The translations under genes were made by a program, and so were the position numbers. A model generated the notes under the pieces. The model searched no databases. It was not told the origin of the DNA and saw only the letters and a list, made by a program, of their open reading frames with translations. Below are positions 45,188 to 54,700 of a stretch of DNA of 64,000 nucleotides, in pieces. Each line of letters begins with the position of its first letter. Positions within the stretch are counted from its first letter, which is position 1. Location of the stretch: assembly GCA_028282725.1 (NCBI GenBank), contig JANQHF010000101.1, positions 31,700-95,699 on the forward strand. The letters run 5' to 3'. Source of the DNA: Saprospiraceae bacterium. GTDB taxonomy: Bacteria > Bacteroidota > Bacteroidia > Chitinophagales > Saprospiraceae.

Positions 45188-45805
45188 TTATCTCATTTTT
45201 GGTCGCCTCCTCTTGCTTTTACCTCCTCCATGCATCATTTGCATACCCTGTTTACCCATCGACCTGGCTGCTTTCATCTGACCTTGATTCCCCAACGCTT
45301 TTTCAAACTGAGCAACCTGTTCTTTAATTTGACTCTCAGTAATCTTGAGCTTCTTGATATCCCGGAAATATTTTTTGGCCGCTTGCCACTTGCCCTTGGT
45401 TGCATTAATATTTGCTAATTGGAGTAAGACCATACCGCGTTCATTGTCTGACGGCAGGTTCATCTGCAGGGCTTGATCAAAAAGACTCTCCGCAGTCTTC
45501 ATGTCTTTATTGTTCATAGCAATCGATCCTTTCATTATGTAATAAAAGGCTCTTTGTGTCACATATAACCAGTTGGGCTTCCAGGTCAGATTCAATATTT
45601 CCTCAGCCTTTTCAAATGCTCCGCTCTGAATGTGTTTTGCGGCAGAATTTACGCTTCCAAATAACAGATAGATAGCGAATAAGATCACTCCGATCAGAAG
45701 TAGTGGAAATGCATACCAGAAGCTGACAATAAATGACAGTACGATTCCACCACCGAGGAAAAGAACGATCAATCCAAAAAGCAGATAGATATTTATGTTT
45801 AGCAT
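45188..45805 (-). CDS. Membrane-anchored TPR protein
   Basis: 205 residues: two adjoining hydrophobic helices (about 5-28 and 31-50), then three or four TPR-like helical pairs (about 55-160; ESLFDQALQMNLPSDNERGMVLLQLANINATKGKWQAAKKYF) and a basic, Met- and Gly-rich tail (MGKQGMQMMHGGGKSKRRRPKMR). The soluble part is probably cytoplasmic. It may be a scaffold; no partner can be named. Confidence 0.82.
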   Translation of the reverse strand: MLNINIYLLFGLIVLFLGGGIVLSFIVSFWYAFPLLLIGVILFAIYLLFGSVNSAAKHIQSGAFEKAEEILNLTWKPNWLYVTQRAFYYIMKGSIAMNNKDMKTAESLFDQALQMNLPSDNERGMVLLQLANINATKGKWQAAKKYFRDIKKLKITESQIKEQVAQFEKALGNQGQMKAARSMGKQGMQMMHGGGKSKRRRPKMR

Positions 45806-45910
45806 GAACTTGGGTTAATTTCAACAATGTGTTGACAAAGGTAGTACACCTGCCCTATTTGTCAAGTCCGAATAAAACGACATCTTAGTTCAGCCAAATG
45901 GATTGAGCTA

Positions 45911-46575
45911 TTAGTTCAACATCTTAATCGTCACCACAATGTCCTGTACAGGGCGATCTTTGATGGCACCGGACTTATGGGTCTCGACCGCACTGATCAA
46001 ATCGATAACTTCCAGTCCTTCAATGACCTCGGCAAATATCGTATACTCGCGATCAAGAAAAGGATAATCTCCCCTGACCCTATACCAAGCGAGTTGGAAA
46101 GCTGTAAAATTCTTACCTGTCGAATTGAGCTGATTGTCGTTGTGTTTATATCCCCGGACTATATAGAACTGACAACCGCTGGATGATCGGTCGGGGTTCA
46201 CATTTTGCGGTAACCGTGCTGCGGCGAATGCACCCTTTTTATGGAATTTGTCCGGGAGGATTTCAGCTGGAATCCTCGGACAGTTGTTTATGTCCAAGTG
46301 CCTGTTCCGGGGGCGGCGTCTATAGAATTCTGATCACCACCCTGCATCATAAATAATGGAATAACCCGGTGAAAAAGTGTGTATTGGCAGACTCCTGATT
46401 CTACATTCTGAATAAAGTTATCCCTGCATCTGGGGGTTTCATTACAGAGCTTGACGATCATATCCCCGAATTCTGTGCTGATCATTGCTTTGCGTTCAAT
46501 ATGCTCCTGAACACCGAGACCCGAGCAAACAACGAGGGCCAGGAAGCCGGCAAAGAGTATGCGGCGCCTATTCAT
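45911..46575 (-). pseudogene. Cyclophilin-type peptidyl-prolyl isomerase, frameshifted
   Basis: Two overlapping frames together encode one secreted or lipid-anchored cyclophilin. The upstream part (from ATG 46575: MNRRRILFAGFLALVVCSGLG) runs through ISTEFGDMIVKL and FHRVIPLFMMQGGDQNSIDAAPGTG and ends at TAA near 46288. The downstream part (to 45911) continues with RIPAEILPDKFHKKGAFAAARL, SSGCQFYIVRG and the C-terminus. Joining needs a -1 shift, equivalent to one lost base, most simply in the CCCCC run near 46310. No canonical slippery heptamer is in phase, so either a recent mutation or a sequence error is more likely than programmed shifting. Confidence 0.8.
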
Positions 46576-46655
46576 CACTTTGGAAAAATTAATCCGTGTG
46601 AATTTAACATACGAAGGACTCAAAGGCAAGTGATAGAATTAAATGATATTCTTTT

Positions 46656-47510
46656 CTATCTCTTGATGGTCATTAATCCCTCCTGTACCACCGATGCCAC
46701 AAGAGCGCCTTTTTGATTGTAAATATTTCCCCTGGTAAATCCTCTTGCGTTGGATGCACTCGGGCTATCCAACTGGTACAATAACCATTCATCCACCCGA
46801 AATGGTCGATGAAACCACATTGCATGATCCAGGCTTGCAAAAAACATTTCCCGTCCTTTGAGTAAATGTCGATGAGGGAGAATTGCCGTACCCAATAGAT
46901 TATAATCCGAAGCGTAAGCAAGCACTTCCTGGTGAATTCTGATATCGTTGCCGAGGACTCCCTTGGATTTAAGCCACACATGACGATTGGGACTGCTTTT
47001 TTCAGGTTTAAGCGGATCCAGGAACTCTACAGGTCTGAATTCGATGGGTCTGTCGATATTATACCTCTGGTAAATTTTAGGAGCCTTTTCCTTTAAATCC
47101 TCGATCAACTGGATATCGGATTGGAGTGCCTCAGGCCCGGGCACGTCCGGCATGCTTATTTGGTGATTGAAGCCTTCTGTTTTTTTGTGGAATGATATCG
47201 AGGTAATAAATATAGGTCTGCCCTTTTGGATCGCCACAATCCTTCGTGTTGTAAATGATCCCCCGTCTCTGCTTCGATCTACCTTGTAAACGATGGGCAA
47301 TGAAATATCTCCTGCCAACAGAAAATAGGCATGCATGGAATGAATCGATCTCTCGGGGTGGACAGTTTGGTGCGCCGCATGAATGGCTTGCGCCAGGACC
47401 TGGCCGCCAAACACACGTTTCCAGGGTGCCTGGTAATTTTGTCCTCTAAATATATTCTCCTCTATTTTTTCCAGATCCAATAAGCGGATCAGCTCTTGCG
47501 CATCTTTCAT
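46656..47510 (-). CDS. tesB: Acyl-CoA thioesterase II
   Basis: 284 residues, double hot-dog fold. N-terminal FRGQNYQAPWKRVFGGQVLAQAIHAAH, first-domain HSMHAYFLLAGD, second-domain SLDHAMWFHRPFRVDEWLLYQLDSPSASNARGFTRGNIY, and the catalytic Asp in ASLDHA matches TesB. It cleaves acyl-CoA to free acid and CoA. The box TACCTTCG ends 4 bases before the ATG, so the mRNA may be leaderless. Confidence 0.92.
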   Translation of the reverse strand: MKDAQELIRLLDLEKIEENIFRGQNYQAPWKRVFGGQVLAQAIHAAHQTVHPERSIHSMHAYFLLAGDISLPIVYKVDRSRDGGSFTTRRIVAIQKGRPIFITSISFHKKTEGFNHQISMPDVPGPEALQSDIQLIEDLKEKAPKIYQRYNIDRPIEFRPVEFLDPLKPEKSSPNRHVWLKSKGVLGNDIRIHQEVLAYASDYNLLGTAILPHRHLLKGREMFFASLDHAMWFHRPFRVDEWLLYQLDSPSASNARGFTRGNIYNQKGALVASVVQEGLMTIKR

Positions 47511-47552
47511 CCCGCGAAGGTAGCGTTTATGAAAAAATGACTGATACCGGAT

Positions 47553-48089
47553 TCAAAACGGCAAACCTGTAAATGGACTGATCCGCGCTACCGGGTTTCC
47601 AGCCATTCTTCTCCATGAAATAATCTGACCAACATGGGTAAGGGCATCAGCGATAAAACCATTGATCAAATACCAAAAGGAATAGTGTGTAGATGTCCTG
47701 CGCAGATAAACGGTCTTTTTGGTCAGGGTCTCATCATCCATCTGACCAAGGGACTTGGAAATAAGATCCAAAATCGTGAGAATTTGCAATCTGCATCCAA
47801 GAAATGACCGGTCCTCTTGCTCGATGTTGTAATCTGTTACAAGTGCATCAGCTGTCATCCTGGTCAAATGAAATATATGATTATTGACCTCTTCAATATT
47901 CCAACTTGATTCGACAGGTCTAAACTGAATATCTTCCATATTCAATTCTTCAGTAGCATATCGGTATCTGAATCCCAATCCATCAATCAACCGCTTCAAA
48001 ATCGCAGGACAATTTACCTGACCCGGAGGATCGGGAAGGTTTTGATAGTACTCCATATTTTCCATATTTGCATTTTGACAACAGGTCAT
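47553..48089 (-). CDS. DinB-like superfamily protein
   Basis: 178 residues (154-170 if a downstream ATG is used) of the DinB/YfiT four-helix fold: SSWNIEEVNNHIFHLTRMTADALV, and HVGQIISWRRMAGNPV, with spaced His residues that bind metal in this family. Many members are thiol-dependent transferases or unknown. A TAACTTTG box (48097-48104) ends 7 bases upstream of the ATG at 48089. It is divergent from the hydrolase gene, and the two start regions nearly touch. Confidence 0.82.
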   Translation of the reverse strand: MTCCQNANMENMEYYQNLPDPPGQVNCPAILKRLIDGLGFRYRYATEELNMEDIQFRPVESSWNIEEVNNHIFHLTRMTADALVTDYNIEQEDRSFLGCRLQILTILDLISKSLGQMDDETLTKKTVYLRRTSTHYSFWYLINGFIADALTHVGQIISWRRMAGNPVARISPFTGLPF

Positions 48090-48091
48090 CT

Positions 48092-48811
48092 GTGGACAAA
48101 GTTATCAAACGGCCATCTATATGGCTTTATATCACCGAGTTTTGGAGGGCACTTTGGGAACGATTCAGGGTGCGCCATTTTTTAAAGACATATCGTCCCA
48201 AATCCAGGATCACATCTTATCCTGTCCTGGTCATTCCCGGTTTTATGGCAAGTAATATTTCAACACGAATGCTTCGACGTTTATTAAAGCGATCAGGATA
48301 TGAGGCGATCGATTGGGGATTGGGGAGGAATTATGCCAATCTGAATGATTTGGATGTTTTGGATAAAATGGTCGAGGACATCTTTAATCGGACCGGTAAA
48401 AAGGTCACAATTATTGGATGGAGTCTCGGTGGAATTTATGCTCGAAGGCTCGGTGTCATTCACAGTTCGAAGATTCGCAGGGTAATCACTTTGGGATCTC
48501 CTTACAGACATTTAGATACTCCTAACTATGCTACATGGTTATTCGAATTTATACAGCGCTTCAGAAGAAACAGCAATGCAGAACCCTCCTGGATTGCTGA
48601 ACTGAATCGTCCGATACCGGTTCCCAGTGTAGCATTCTACTCCAAAATGGATGGAATTGTTCCCTGGGAAGCGTGTATGGATATGGAGGATCCCACAGAA
48701 CATCGAAACATCGAAGTCCAGGGCAGTCATTTAGGATTGGGAATGAACAAAGATGTCCTGCAACCTTTAATGGAAATTCTGGAATCGGACCAGGATATTA
48801 CTAGTCGATAA
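48092..48811 (+). CDS. Alpha/beta hydrolase (lipase-like)
   Basis: About 239 residues from GTG 48092 (a TTG at 48068 is possible but overlaps the divergent gene). An alpha/beta hydrolase with oxyanion-loop region VLVIPGFMASNIS, nucleophile elbow GWSLGG (Ser), and later Asp in KMDGIVPWEAC and His in GSHLGLGMN: a complete triad. No signal peptide. The substrate is unknown. The 3' end overlaps the convergent VWA/lectin gene by 11 bases. Confidence 0.85.
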   Translation: MDKVIKRPSIWLYITEFWRALWERFRVRHFLKTYRPKSRITSYPVLVIPGFMASNISTRMLRRLLKRSGYEAIDWGLGRNYANLNDLDVLDKMVEDIFNRTGKKVTIIGWSLGGIYARRLGVIHSSKIRRVITLGSPYRHLDTPNYATWLFEFIQRFRRNSNAEPSWIAELNRPIPVPSVAFYSKMDGIVPWEACMDMEDPTEHRNIEVQGSHLGLGMNKDVLQPLMEILESDQDITSR

Positions 48812-51800
48812 ACAGTTTGCCGATCTCAAAGTCACCGTTTTTAAAACTAACTTTGACCAGGTGTAGTCCTTTGGTATATCCTGATACTTCAAGCTTGAAG
48901 GAGTGATCATTCACATCCCATTGACGTTCGATTCTCTTGCCATCAATGTATAAAACTTCTATTGATGAAATTTCATTGAGAGCAGATATTTGAACAATTG
49001 AATTAGCGGGATTCGGGGAAATTAACAAAGGCTGATTGATGACTTTACCGGCTTCTGCTATGACACTCATTTCCTGATAAGGAGTCACAATGACATCAAA
49101 TGAGCATGTATCGACGTTACCACATCCATCGGCAGCAATATAGGATATGGTGGTTGTACCGACTCTGAATCTGGATCCGCTTTCCGGCCCCCTGATCTGG
49201 GTAACATGGTCGCACTCACTGATTTCGACGACAAATTCTCTTTTTTCCGACCCATTGACATCAAACCAATATCCTTGGGTATTCATTTCAACCACGTCTT
49301 CGTTATTCTCATTATTGGGCTCGCCGGTTTTCCAATTTGTATAACTCAAAGGTGATCCGTCGAGCCATTCGAATTGGCCCTCTTCGCTCTCATCCGTCAA
49401 ACCAATATACGCGTGCCTTTCAATGAGTCTGCGACTAATAAAATCATTCTCTTCTTCACTTGCAATGCTTGCCAAATATCCTCCGGCCTCCCTGGCCAGA
49501 CGTTCGGCCTTCTTCCAATTGACCCTGGCATAAGAACAATAGTAATAGGACCCGTTAAACTCTCCCATATAGAGGTATCCGGGAATGTTCTTCGGAATAC
49601 AAAGATTACAGCAGGTCCCGAAAACGGGCTCCTCCCAGGCCACATCTATGAAGCCATAAACCGGGGCTTGTACAGTAATATCTTCCGGACAATCCAGGAA
49701 GGCAGAGTTATCGACGACAATTTCTGTCGTGCATTCACTGTCAGTATTGCACAAGTCTGAAGCAAAGTATGTAATGGTATAGATAGTCTTTTCTCCCTGT
49801 ACAACAATGGAATCAATTATGTAATCCGTCTGTATACATTGGATGGTAGAGTCCTCACATAACTCACAATTTGAAGAAACTTCGGGAAGAGGGATCATCT
49901 CCGGTGTCAGGGTATCAATACATCTGAATACGACACCCTGTGGACATGTGATCATCACTTCTTCAGGTACCGTAACAATAAAACTGCAGGTGTCAATATT
50001 CCCACACATATCAATCGCAGTCACCATTACCCGGGTATCGCCGGTTGAAAACATGCTACCGTTAGGTATACTATACTCCAGTCTGAACCCGCAATTCTCA
50101 TCTACGCGTGGATCATCCCATTCGTGAACCGGATCATCAGGATCGAGCACTACATCCGGTGGACATTCCAGGAGTCTCGGAGGAATGGTATCTGAGAGAA
50201 TGATCAGTTGATCACAGCTAGTATAGAGGTTGTTTTCAGTGTCTACTGCAGTCCAGGTTCGCCGAATGGTCATGGATCCTTCACAGGAGCCTGCCTCAAT
50301 AACATCGTCCTGGTAACTTACTGTAGAAGGCCCACAGAATGAGCTGGATTGCGATGCTGATGCCATTCCGGTAAGTTCAGGATCGATTGATCCCATCGGG
50401 CATCCATAGTAATCAGGAGGACATATGATCATTGGTCCATCCACACAACATTGCTGTTGCACTTCCACAAGGAAAGAGTCCCGGGTGAAATTATTGCATA
50501 CATCGACGGCTGTATATACTACATGGGTCAAACCGAGTTCAAACACATCTCCACTTGTATGAGAAGCAGTAAAGGAAGCTATTTCACAATTGTCTTCAGC
50601 CACGGGATCATCCCATTGAACAATAGCCCTGCATTCAGGGTCAGAATCAACGATGATCCGGCCGGGAAGGTTATTGATTACGGGTGCCACATCATCTTTT
50701 ATTTGAATGATCTGTACACATGTAGAAGCCAATTCTTGCTGTGGATATGGATAAAATGCAGTCCATGTTCTATAAATCGTTTGCACGCATCCGTCGACGA
50801 TCACCGTGCTGTCCGCATGAGTTATCTCAGGTTGCAGACAAATGGTATCTCCTGGAAGCGCTGTGGCAAAGCCAATTTCGTAAGGACTCGAATCATCGCC
50901 TGGACATAATGTAGTATCAGCCGGACAGGCAAGGATCGGAGGAATAGCGCAAACCGGTGTACAATCTTCTACAAAGATGGTCACTGCATCACTGCCGGAG
51001 CAATCGTTGCTATCCGTAATAGTCACAGAATAGGTCGTGGTGACCAGAGGTGAAACATCTATATTATTACCAGATCCCAATCCCTGGTCCCAGGAATAGT
51101 TAAAGGGAGGAGTTCCATCGATCAATTGTGCATTCAACGTTACGGTTGTGTTTTCACCCTGGCAAATGGATTGATCACCTCCGGCATCAGCAATAACACC
51201 ACCGATAATATCAATGGTACAGGCAACGCAGCTTGAAATTGAATCCGAAGTGGGTCCGACCGGTGAACTAAATTCAGTAGGAATATATTTTCTTGGAAGA
51301 GTACAACCATCGAAAGTCGACGGGCAATCCTGCTGAAACAACTCCACCTTGTCAAAATTTCCACCAGGTGATGCATATATGGCCAGCAATGAAGCTTCGG
51401 CTTGCATGGAAGTCCCGACCACTGTAACACTGGCCCCGTATTGAGATTTTAGTATATCGATGTTTGTAAATGGTCGAATGACAGAACAATTGATGAACGT
51501 ACACTCTGAATCAAATCCAAATGCATCCGTAAAAATAACAAGGACAAGTTTGTTGATTGGATTTCTATTCAATGTGCCATCGTCAATCAAGGAAATAACC
51601 TCCCCAATGGCATGATTCAAATCGTCACCACCTCCTTCCTGACAATTATTGAATTGATTCCGATTCGTACAAAACTGACGTTGAACGTCGGGTATTACGT
51701 TAAATCGGCTAAATGGAAATTCTACAGATGTTTCTTCTCCGAATGCACCCCCATAGTGTACAATACCAATCTGTGATGAAATACATCTTTGCTGGACTTT

Positions 51801-52019
51801 GTTGATCGTGGCCATGATCAGGGCAGAAAATTCGTCATACTCCGCATCATCGATACTCTGTGAGTTATCAATTAGAAATAAAATATCAGTAAAACTCGTG
51901 TCAGAACGGCAAATTTCCTGACCCCGCAGGGTCTTGCCATGAAATGATAAGAACAGCAAAAAAAGAATAATTTGGGATGACGACGAGTGTCGATTTAAAG
52001 GCAGGCTTGAATTCATCAT
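48801..52019 (-). CDS. Large secreted T9SS protein with VWA, HYR-like and C-type lectin domains
   Basis: 1072 residues. Signal region 1-34; VWA domain about 40-235 with a MIDAS motif DNSQS (Asp51-Ser55); a PKD-like SprB-type repeat (about 285-350, SYSVTITDSNDCSG); several HYR-like beta-sandwich modules with paired cysteines (about 355-810); a C-type lectin domain about 825-945 (WKKAERLAREAGGYLASI, AYIGLTD, FEWLDGSPLSYTNWKTGEPNNENNEDVVEM, with the EPN sugar/calcium motif); another HYR module; and a T9SS type A sorting domain (about 1000-1072: LISPNPANSIVQI). It is likely exported by the T9SS and kept on the surface, with an adhesion-like role inferred from its domains. Confidence 0.87.
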   Translation of the reverse strand: MMNSSLPLNRHSSSSQIILFLLFLSFHGKTLRGQEICRSDTSFTDILFLIDNSQSIDDAEYDEFSALIMATINKVQQRCISSQIGIVHYGGAFGEETSVEFPFSRFNVIPDVQRQFCTNRNQFNNCQEGGGDDLNHAIGEVISLIDDGTLNRNPINKLVLVIFTDAFGFDSECTFINCSVIRPFTNIDILKSQYGASVTVVGTSMQAEASLLAIYASPGGNFDKVELFQQDCPSTFDGCTLPRKYIPTEFSSPVGPTSDSISSCVACTIDIIGGVIADAGGDQSICQGENTTVTLNAQLIDGTPPFNYSWDQGLGSGNNIDVSPLVTTTYSVTITDSNDCSGSDAVTIFVEDCTPVCAIPPILACPADTTLCPGDDSSPYEIGFATALPGDTICLQPEITHADSTVIVDGCVQTIYRTWTAFYPYPQQELASTCVQIIQIKDDVAPVINNLPGRIIVDSDPECRAIVQWDDPVAEDNCEIASFTASHTSGDVFELGLTHVVYTAVDVCNNFTRDSFLVEVQQQCCVDGPMIICPPDYYGCPMGSIDPELTGMASASQSSSFCGPSTVSYQDDVIEAGSCEGSMTIRRTWTAVDTENNLYTSCDQLIILSDTIPPRLLECPPDVVLDPDDPVHEWDDPRVDENCGFRLEYSIPNGSMFSTGDTRVMVTAIDMCGNIDTCSFIVTVPEEVMITCPQGVVFRCIDTLTPEMIPLPEVSSNCELCEDSTIQCIQTDYIIDSIVVQGEKTIYTITYFASDLCNTDSECTTEIVVDNSAFLDCPEDITVQAPVYGFIDVAWEEPVFGTCCNLCIPKNIPGYLYMGEFNGSYYYCSYARVNWKKAERLAREAGGYLASIASEEENDFISRRLIERHAYIGLTDESEEGQFEWLDGSPLSYTNWKTGEPNNENNEDVVEMNTQGYWFDVNGSEKREFVVEISECDHVTQIRGPESGSRFRVGTTTISYIAADGCGNVDTCSFDVIVTPYQEMSVIAEAGKVINQPLLISPNPANSIVQISALNEISSIEVLYIDGKRIERQWDVNDHSFKLEVSGYTKGLHLVKVSFKNGDFEIGKLFID

Positions 52020-52100
52020 ACTACAGTGAGGGTTCCTTCAATTGATAATTTTCACAATATCTAAAATACCTCGTAAATGGTAGGACTTTTCAGCGAGAAA

Positions 52101-53915
52101 TTAGTCTTCAGTAATATCAAGACCCAGCTTTTCCAACAGGATGGACGCGTTAAAACTAGTACAAACCCCTTCTTTTATTTTATAATCAAATAATAGTTGA
52201 TCATCGCGATAGTCTATATCGAAATAATAATTAACAAGACTGTCTGAATTCGATTGTGTGAGGGATAAATCATGTGTAGCGATCATGGCGTATGATTGAC
52301 AATCAATGATTCGATTAATGATGGCTTTAGAACCTCTCATTTTGTCCTCGGAATTGGTCCCCCGAAGCATTTCATCTGCCAAAATAAAAACAGGTCGATT
52401 TCTTTCCAATTCGCGAAGTATCAGATCAACCCGGGTCAATTCAGCTTTGAAAGTTGATTCATCTTCCACCAAACTATCCTTGATTCGCATGTATGTAATC
52501 AGGTGGGTCAAGCCATATGAAAGATAATCAGCAGCCACTCTCGCACCGGCATTACCCAAAATTATGTTGAGCCCGATCGTCCTGAGAAAAGTGCTTTTAC
52601 CTGACATATTGGACCCTGTAATTAAGCTAATGAATTCTCCTTTATTAATCACAAAATCATTAGCCACTGCATTATTCCTTGCAATAAGCGGATGACGAAT
52701 CTCCCTTGCGGATAATTCAAAGTAATCTTCCGAATACACCGGATAGACATATTCCGGATGATTAAAAGACCAGTTAGCAAGCGTCGAAATTGCTTCTAAC
52801 GAACCAATAACGGACAATATTTGAGTAATGTCTTTTGAGTGCTTTGCCCTCCATTTTAAAAACATATTGACGACTCTCAGATCCCATAAAAAACCAAGAT
52901 TGATTACGAATGATACGATGGCATTAAGCCTGTAATCCAAATAATCAGAAATCCTTTTCAATTGTCTGAAACATGCTAACTCCTTACCATTTGAAAATGG
53001 AGTGATGAGTTCTGTTATCAGTTGTGAATTCCAATTTTTTAACAATATGACTGACATGCATTTGTCATAAATCATTAAGTCTCTACTCACCAGAGAAAGT
53101 CGATTTTGCAACTCGGTAACATCGCGAGCATTTTTAGAAAGTAATCTAAAATTGATCAGGGAAACAAGCAAGATGAGAATGACAGCTAATGATGAATTCA
53201 GAAAGTATACAGCAATGGCAAAAGGCCAGAAAACAAATAGGACATTAGAATAGTATGGCAAGATGCTGCTGTCCGCAAAATTCAAATCTAAATCCAAAGC
53301 CATCTTAATTTCAGCATCAACATCTATAGTGTGACCATTCTCTATTGGGTACAATGTTGTGAAAAAATCAATTCTCCAATCCGGGTCTTCTTCTAACTCC
53401 CTGATCGCTCGATTTCGCTCAAATAACCGTTTGTAATCAGGTAAGTTTGAAAGTATATTGGATAACTGCTCTATACCCTTGAATGAGCGGCAGCGATTGA
53501 TCAATGCAAATAGTGAGAATTTTCCAAATACATCCAGATCCCAACTATAGCTGTGTTTTTCATCTACAAATTTTTCACCATTATAATTCTCATTTTGTAA
53601 AGTAGTGACAGCACTTATTTCATTTTGAACTATTCGTCTTTTGTTCTCAAAATAGGTAATCCTGCTCGTAGTTTTTAGATGAATTTTTATGACATAAATA
53701 AATGTGGAAATTCCAAATACACTTATTGCCAATGCAGCCAGACTCCAGTTAGAAAGAGTATAGATAGTACTGCTTATCAATGCAACAAATATGAAAAGCC
53801 TTAGTAGAGAAAGAGTTATTGACCTTTTTTCTAAATATTGAAGACGGGAATTATGAAGTTCTAATTGTTCTTTATAAAAATCAATCCTGGAATTATAAAT
53901 TTCTTGATTACTCAA
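52101..53915 (-). CDS. MutS-related ATPase with membrane segments
   Basis: 604 residues. Two hydrophobic pairs (about 36-80 and 225-270) precede a MutS-type core and ATPase domain: Walker A SNMSGKST, MRIKDSLVEDESTFKAELTRVDLIL, Walker B FILADEMLRGTNS and ATHDLSLT. The DNA mismatch-reading N-terminal domains of MutS1 are absent. Membrane-linked MutS-like proteins occur in Bacteroidota but their function is not known; a mismatch-repair role is unlikely. It follows the MlaF gene by 23 bases. Confidence 0.85.
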   Translation of the reverse strand: MSNQEIYNSRIDFYKEQLELHNSRLQYLEKRSITLSLLRLFIFVALISSTIYTLSNWSLAALAISVFGISTFIYVIKIHLKTTSRITYFENKRRIVQNEISAVTTLQNENYNGEKFVDEKHSYSWDLDVFGKFSLFALINRCRSFKGIEQLSNILSNLPDYKRLFERNRAIRELEEDPDWRIDFFTTLYPIENGHTIDVDAEIKMALDLDLNFADSSILPYYSNVLFVFWPFAIAVYFLNSSLAVILILLVSLINFRLLSKNARDVTELQNRLSLVSRDLMIYDKCMSVILLKNWNSQLITELITPFSNGKELACFRQLKRISDYLDYRLNAIVSFVINLGFLWDLRVVNMFLKWRAKHSKDITQILSVIGSLEAISTLANWSFNHPEYVYPVYSEDYFELSAREIRHPLIARNNAVANDFVINKGEFISLITGSNMSGKSTFLRTIGLNIILGNAGARVAADYLSYGLTHLITYMRIKDSLVEDESTFKAELTRVDLILRELERNRPVFILADEMLRGTNSEDKMRGSKAIINRIIDCQSYAMIATHDLSLTQSNSDSLVNYYFDIDYRDDQLLFDYKIKEGVCTSFNASILLEKLGLDITED

Positions 53916-53938
53916 ATGTCAAAAGTATTATCCATCTA

Positions 53939-54697
53939 TTACGAAAGAGCCTGACTTTTTAATCTTTGAAGGAAGGGAGAGGCAAAAATGAAATCAGAAA
54001 TTACCTGGTTGCCATTCACGAGTATTTCATTTTTATTTCCTTCCCAGGCTACTTCTCCCTGTGAAAGCAAACATATATTATCTCCAATTTCCATAACACT
54101 ATTCATGTCATGTGTATTGATGACTGTGGTAATATCATTGTCCCTGGTGATGCCACTAATTAATTCGTCAATAGTAATGGCCGTTTTTGGATCGAGACCG
54201 GAGTTCGGTTCATCACAAAAAAGATATTTAGGATTTAGAACGATTGCACGTGCAATACCCACCCGTTTTTGCATCCCACCACTGATTTCGGAAGGATACT
54301 TATCATTAATTCCACTTAGATTAACTCTTTCGAGACAGTAATCCACCTGGTGTCGTTTTTCCTGATTTGTTCGGTTTGTGAACATGTCCATTGGAAATCG
54401 AATGTTTTCTTCAATGGTCATAGAGTCAAAGAGTGCGTTAGCCTGGAAAAGCATGCCAATATCCATTCTGAGTTCACGTAACTGTTCACGATTAAACTTA
54501 CACACATCTTGCGCGTTGAACCAAACCTCCCCACTTGTGGGTGTAATTAGTCCTACCAGGATTTTTAGCAAGACTGTCTTTCCGGCTCCACTGGCCCCAA
54601 TAATCAAGTTGGTCTTACCCTTTTCAAAAGTAAAATTAATGTCTTTTAAGACTTCATGATCCCCGAATGATTTGTATATATTTTTTGCTACGATCAT
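53939..54697 (-). CDS. ABC transporter ATPase, MlaF-like
   Basis: 252 residues. ABC ATPase motifs: Walker A IGASGAGKTVLLKI, signature SGGMQKRVGIARAI, Walker B LFCDEPNSGLDP and the H loop NTHDMNSVMEI. The SGGMQKR signature and pairing with an MlaE permease mark the Mla/MCE transport family, which moves phospholipids between membranes. It starts 3 bases after the permease stop. Confidence 0.92.
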   Translation of the reverse strand: MIVAKNIYKSFGDHEVLKDINFTFEKGKTNLIIGASGAGKTVLLKILVGLITPTSGEVWFNAQDVCKFNREQLRELRMDIGMLFQANALFDSMTIEENIRFPMDMFTNRTNQEKRHQVDYCLERVNLSGINDKYPSEISGGMQKRVGIARAIVLNPKYLFCDEPNSGLDPKTAITIDELISGITRDNDITTVINTHDMNSVMEIGDNICLLSQGEVAWEGNKNEILVNGNQVISDFIFASPFLQRLKSQALS

Positions 54698-54700
54698 CGG

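Noticed and set aside
46285..46325. Programmed -1 frameshift in the cyclophilin gene
   Set aside because: No X XXY YYZ heptamer in the correct phase and no obvious downstream pseudoknot; a one-base loss is simpler.
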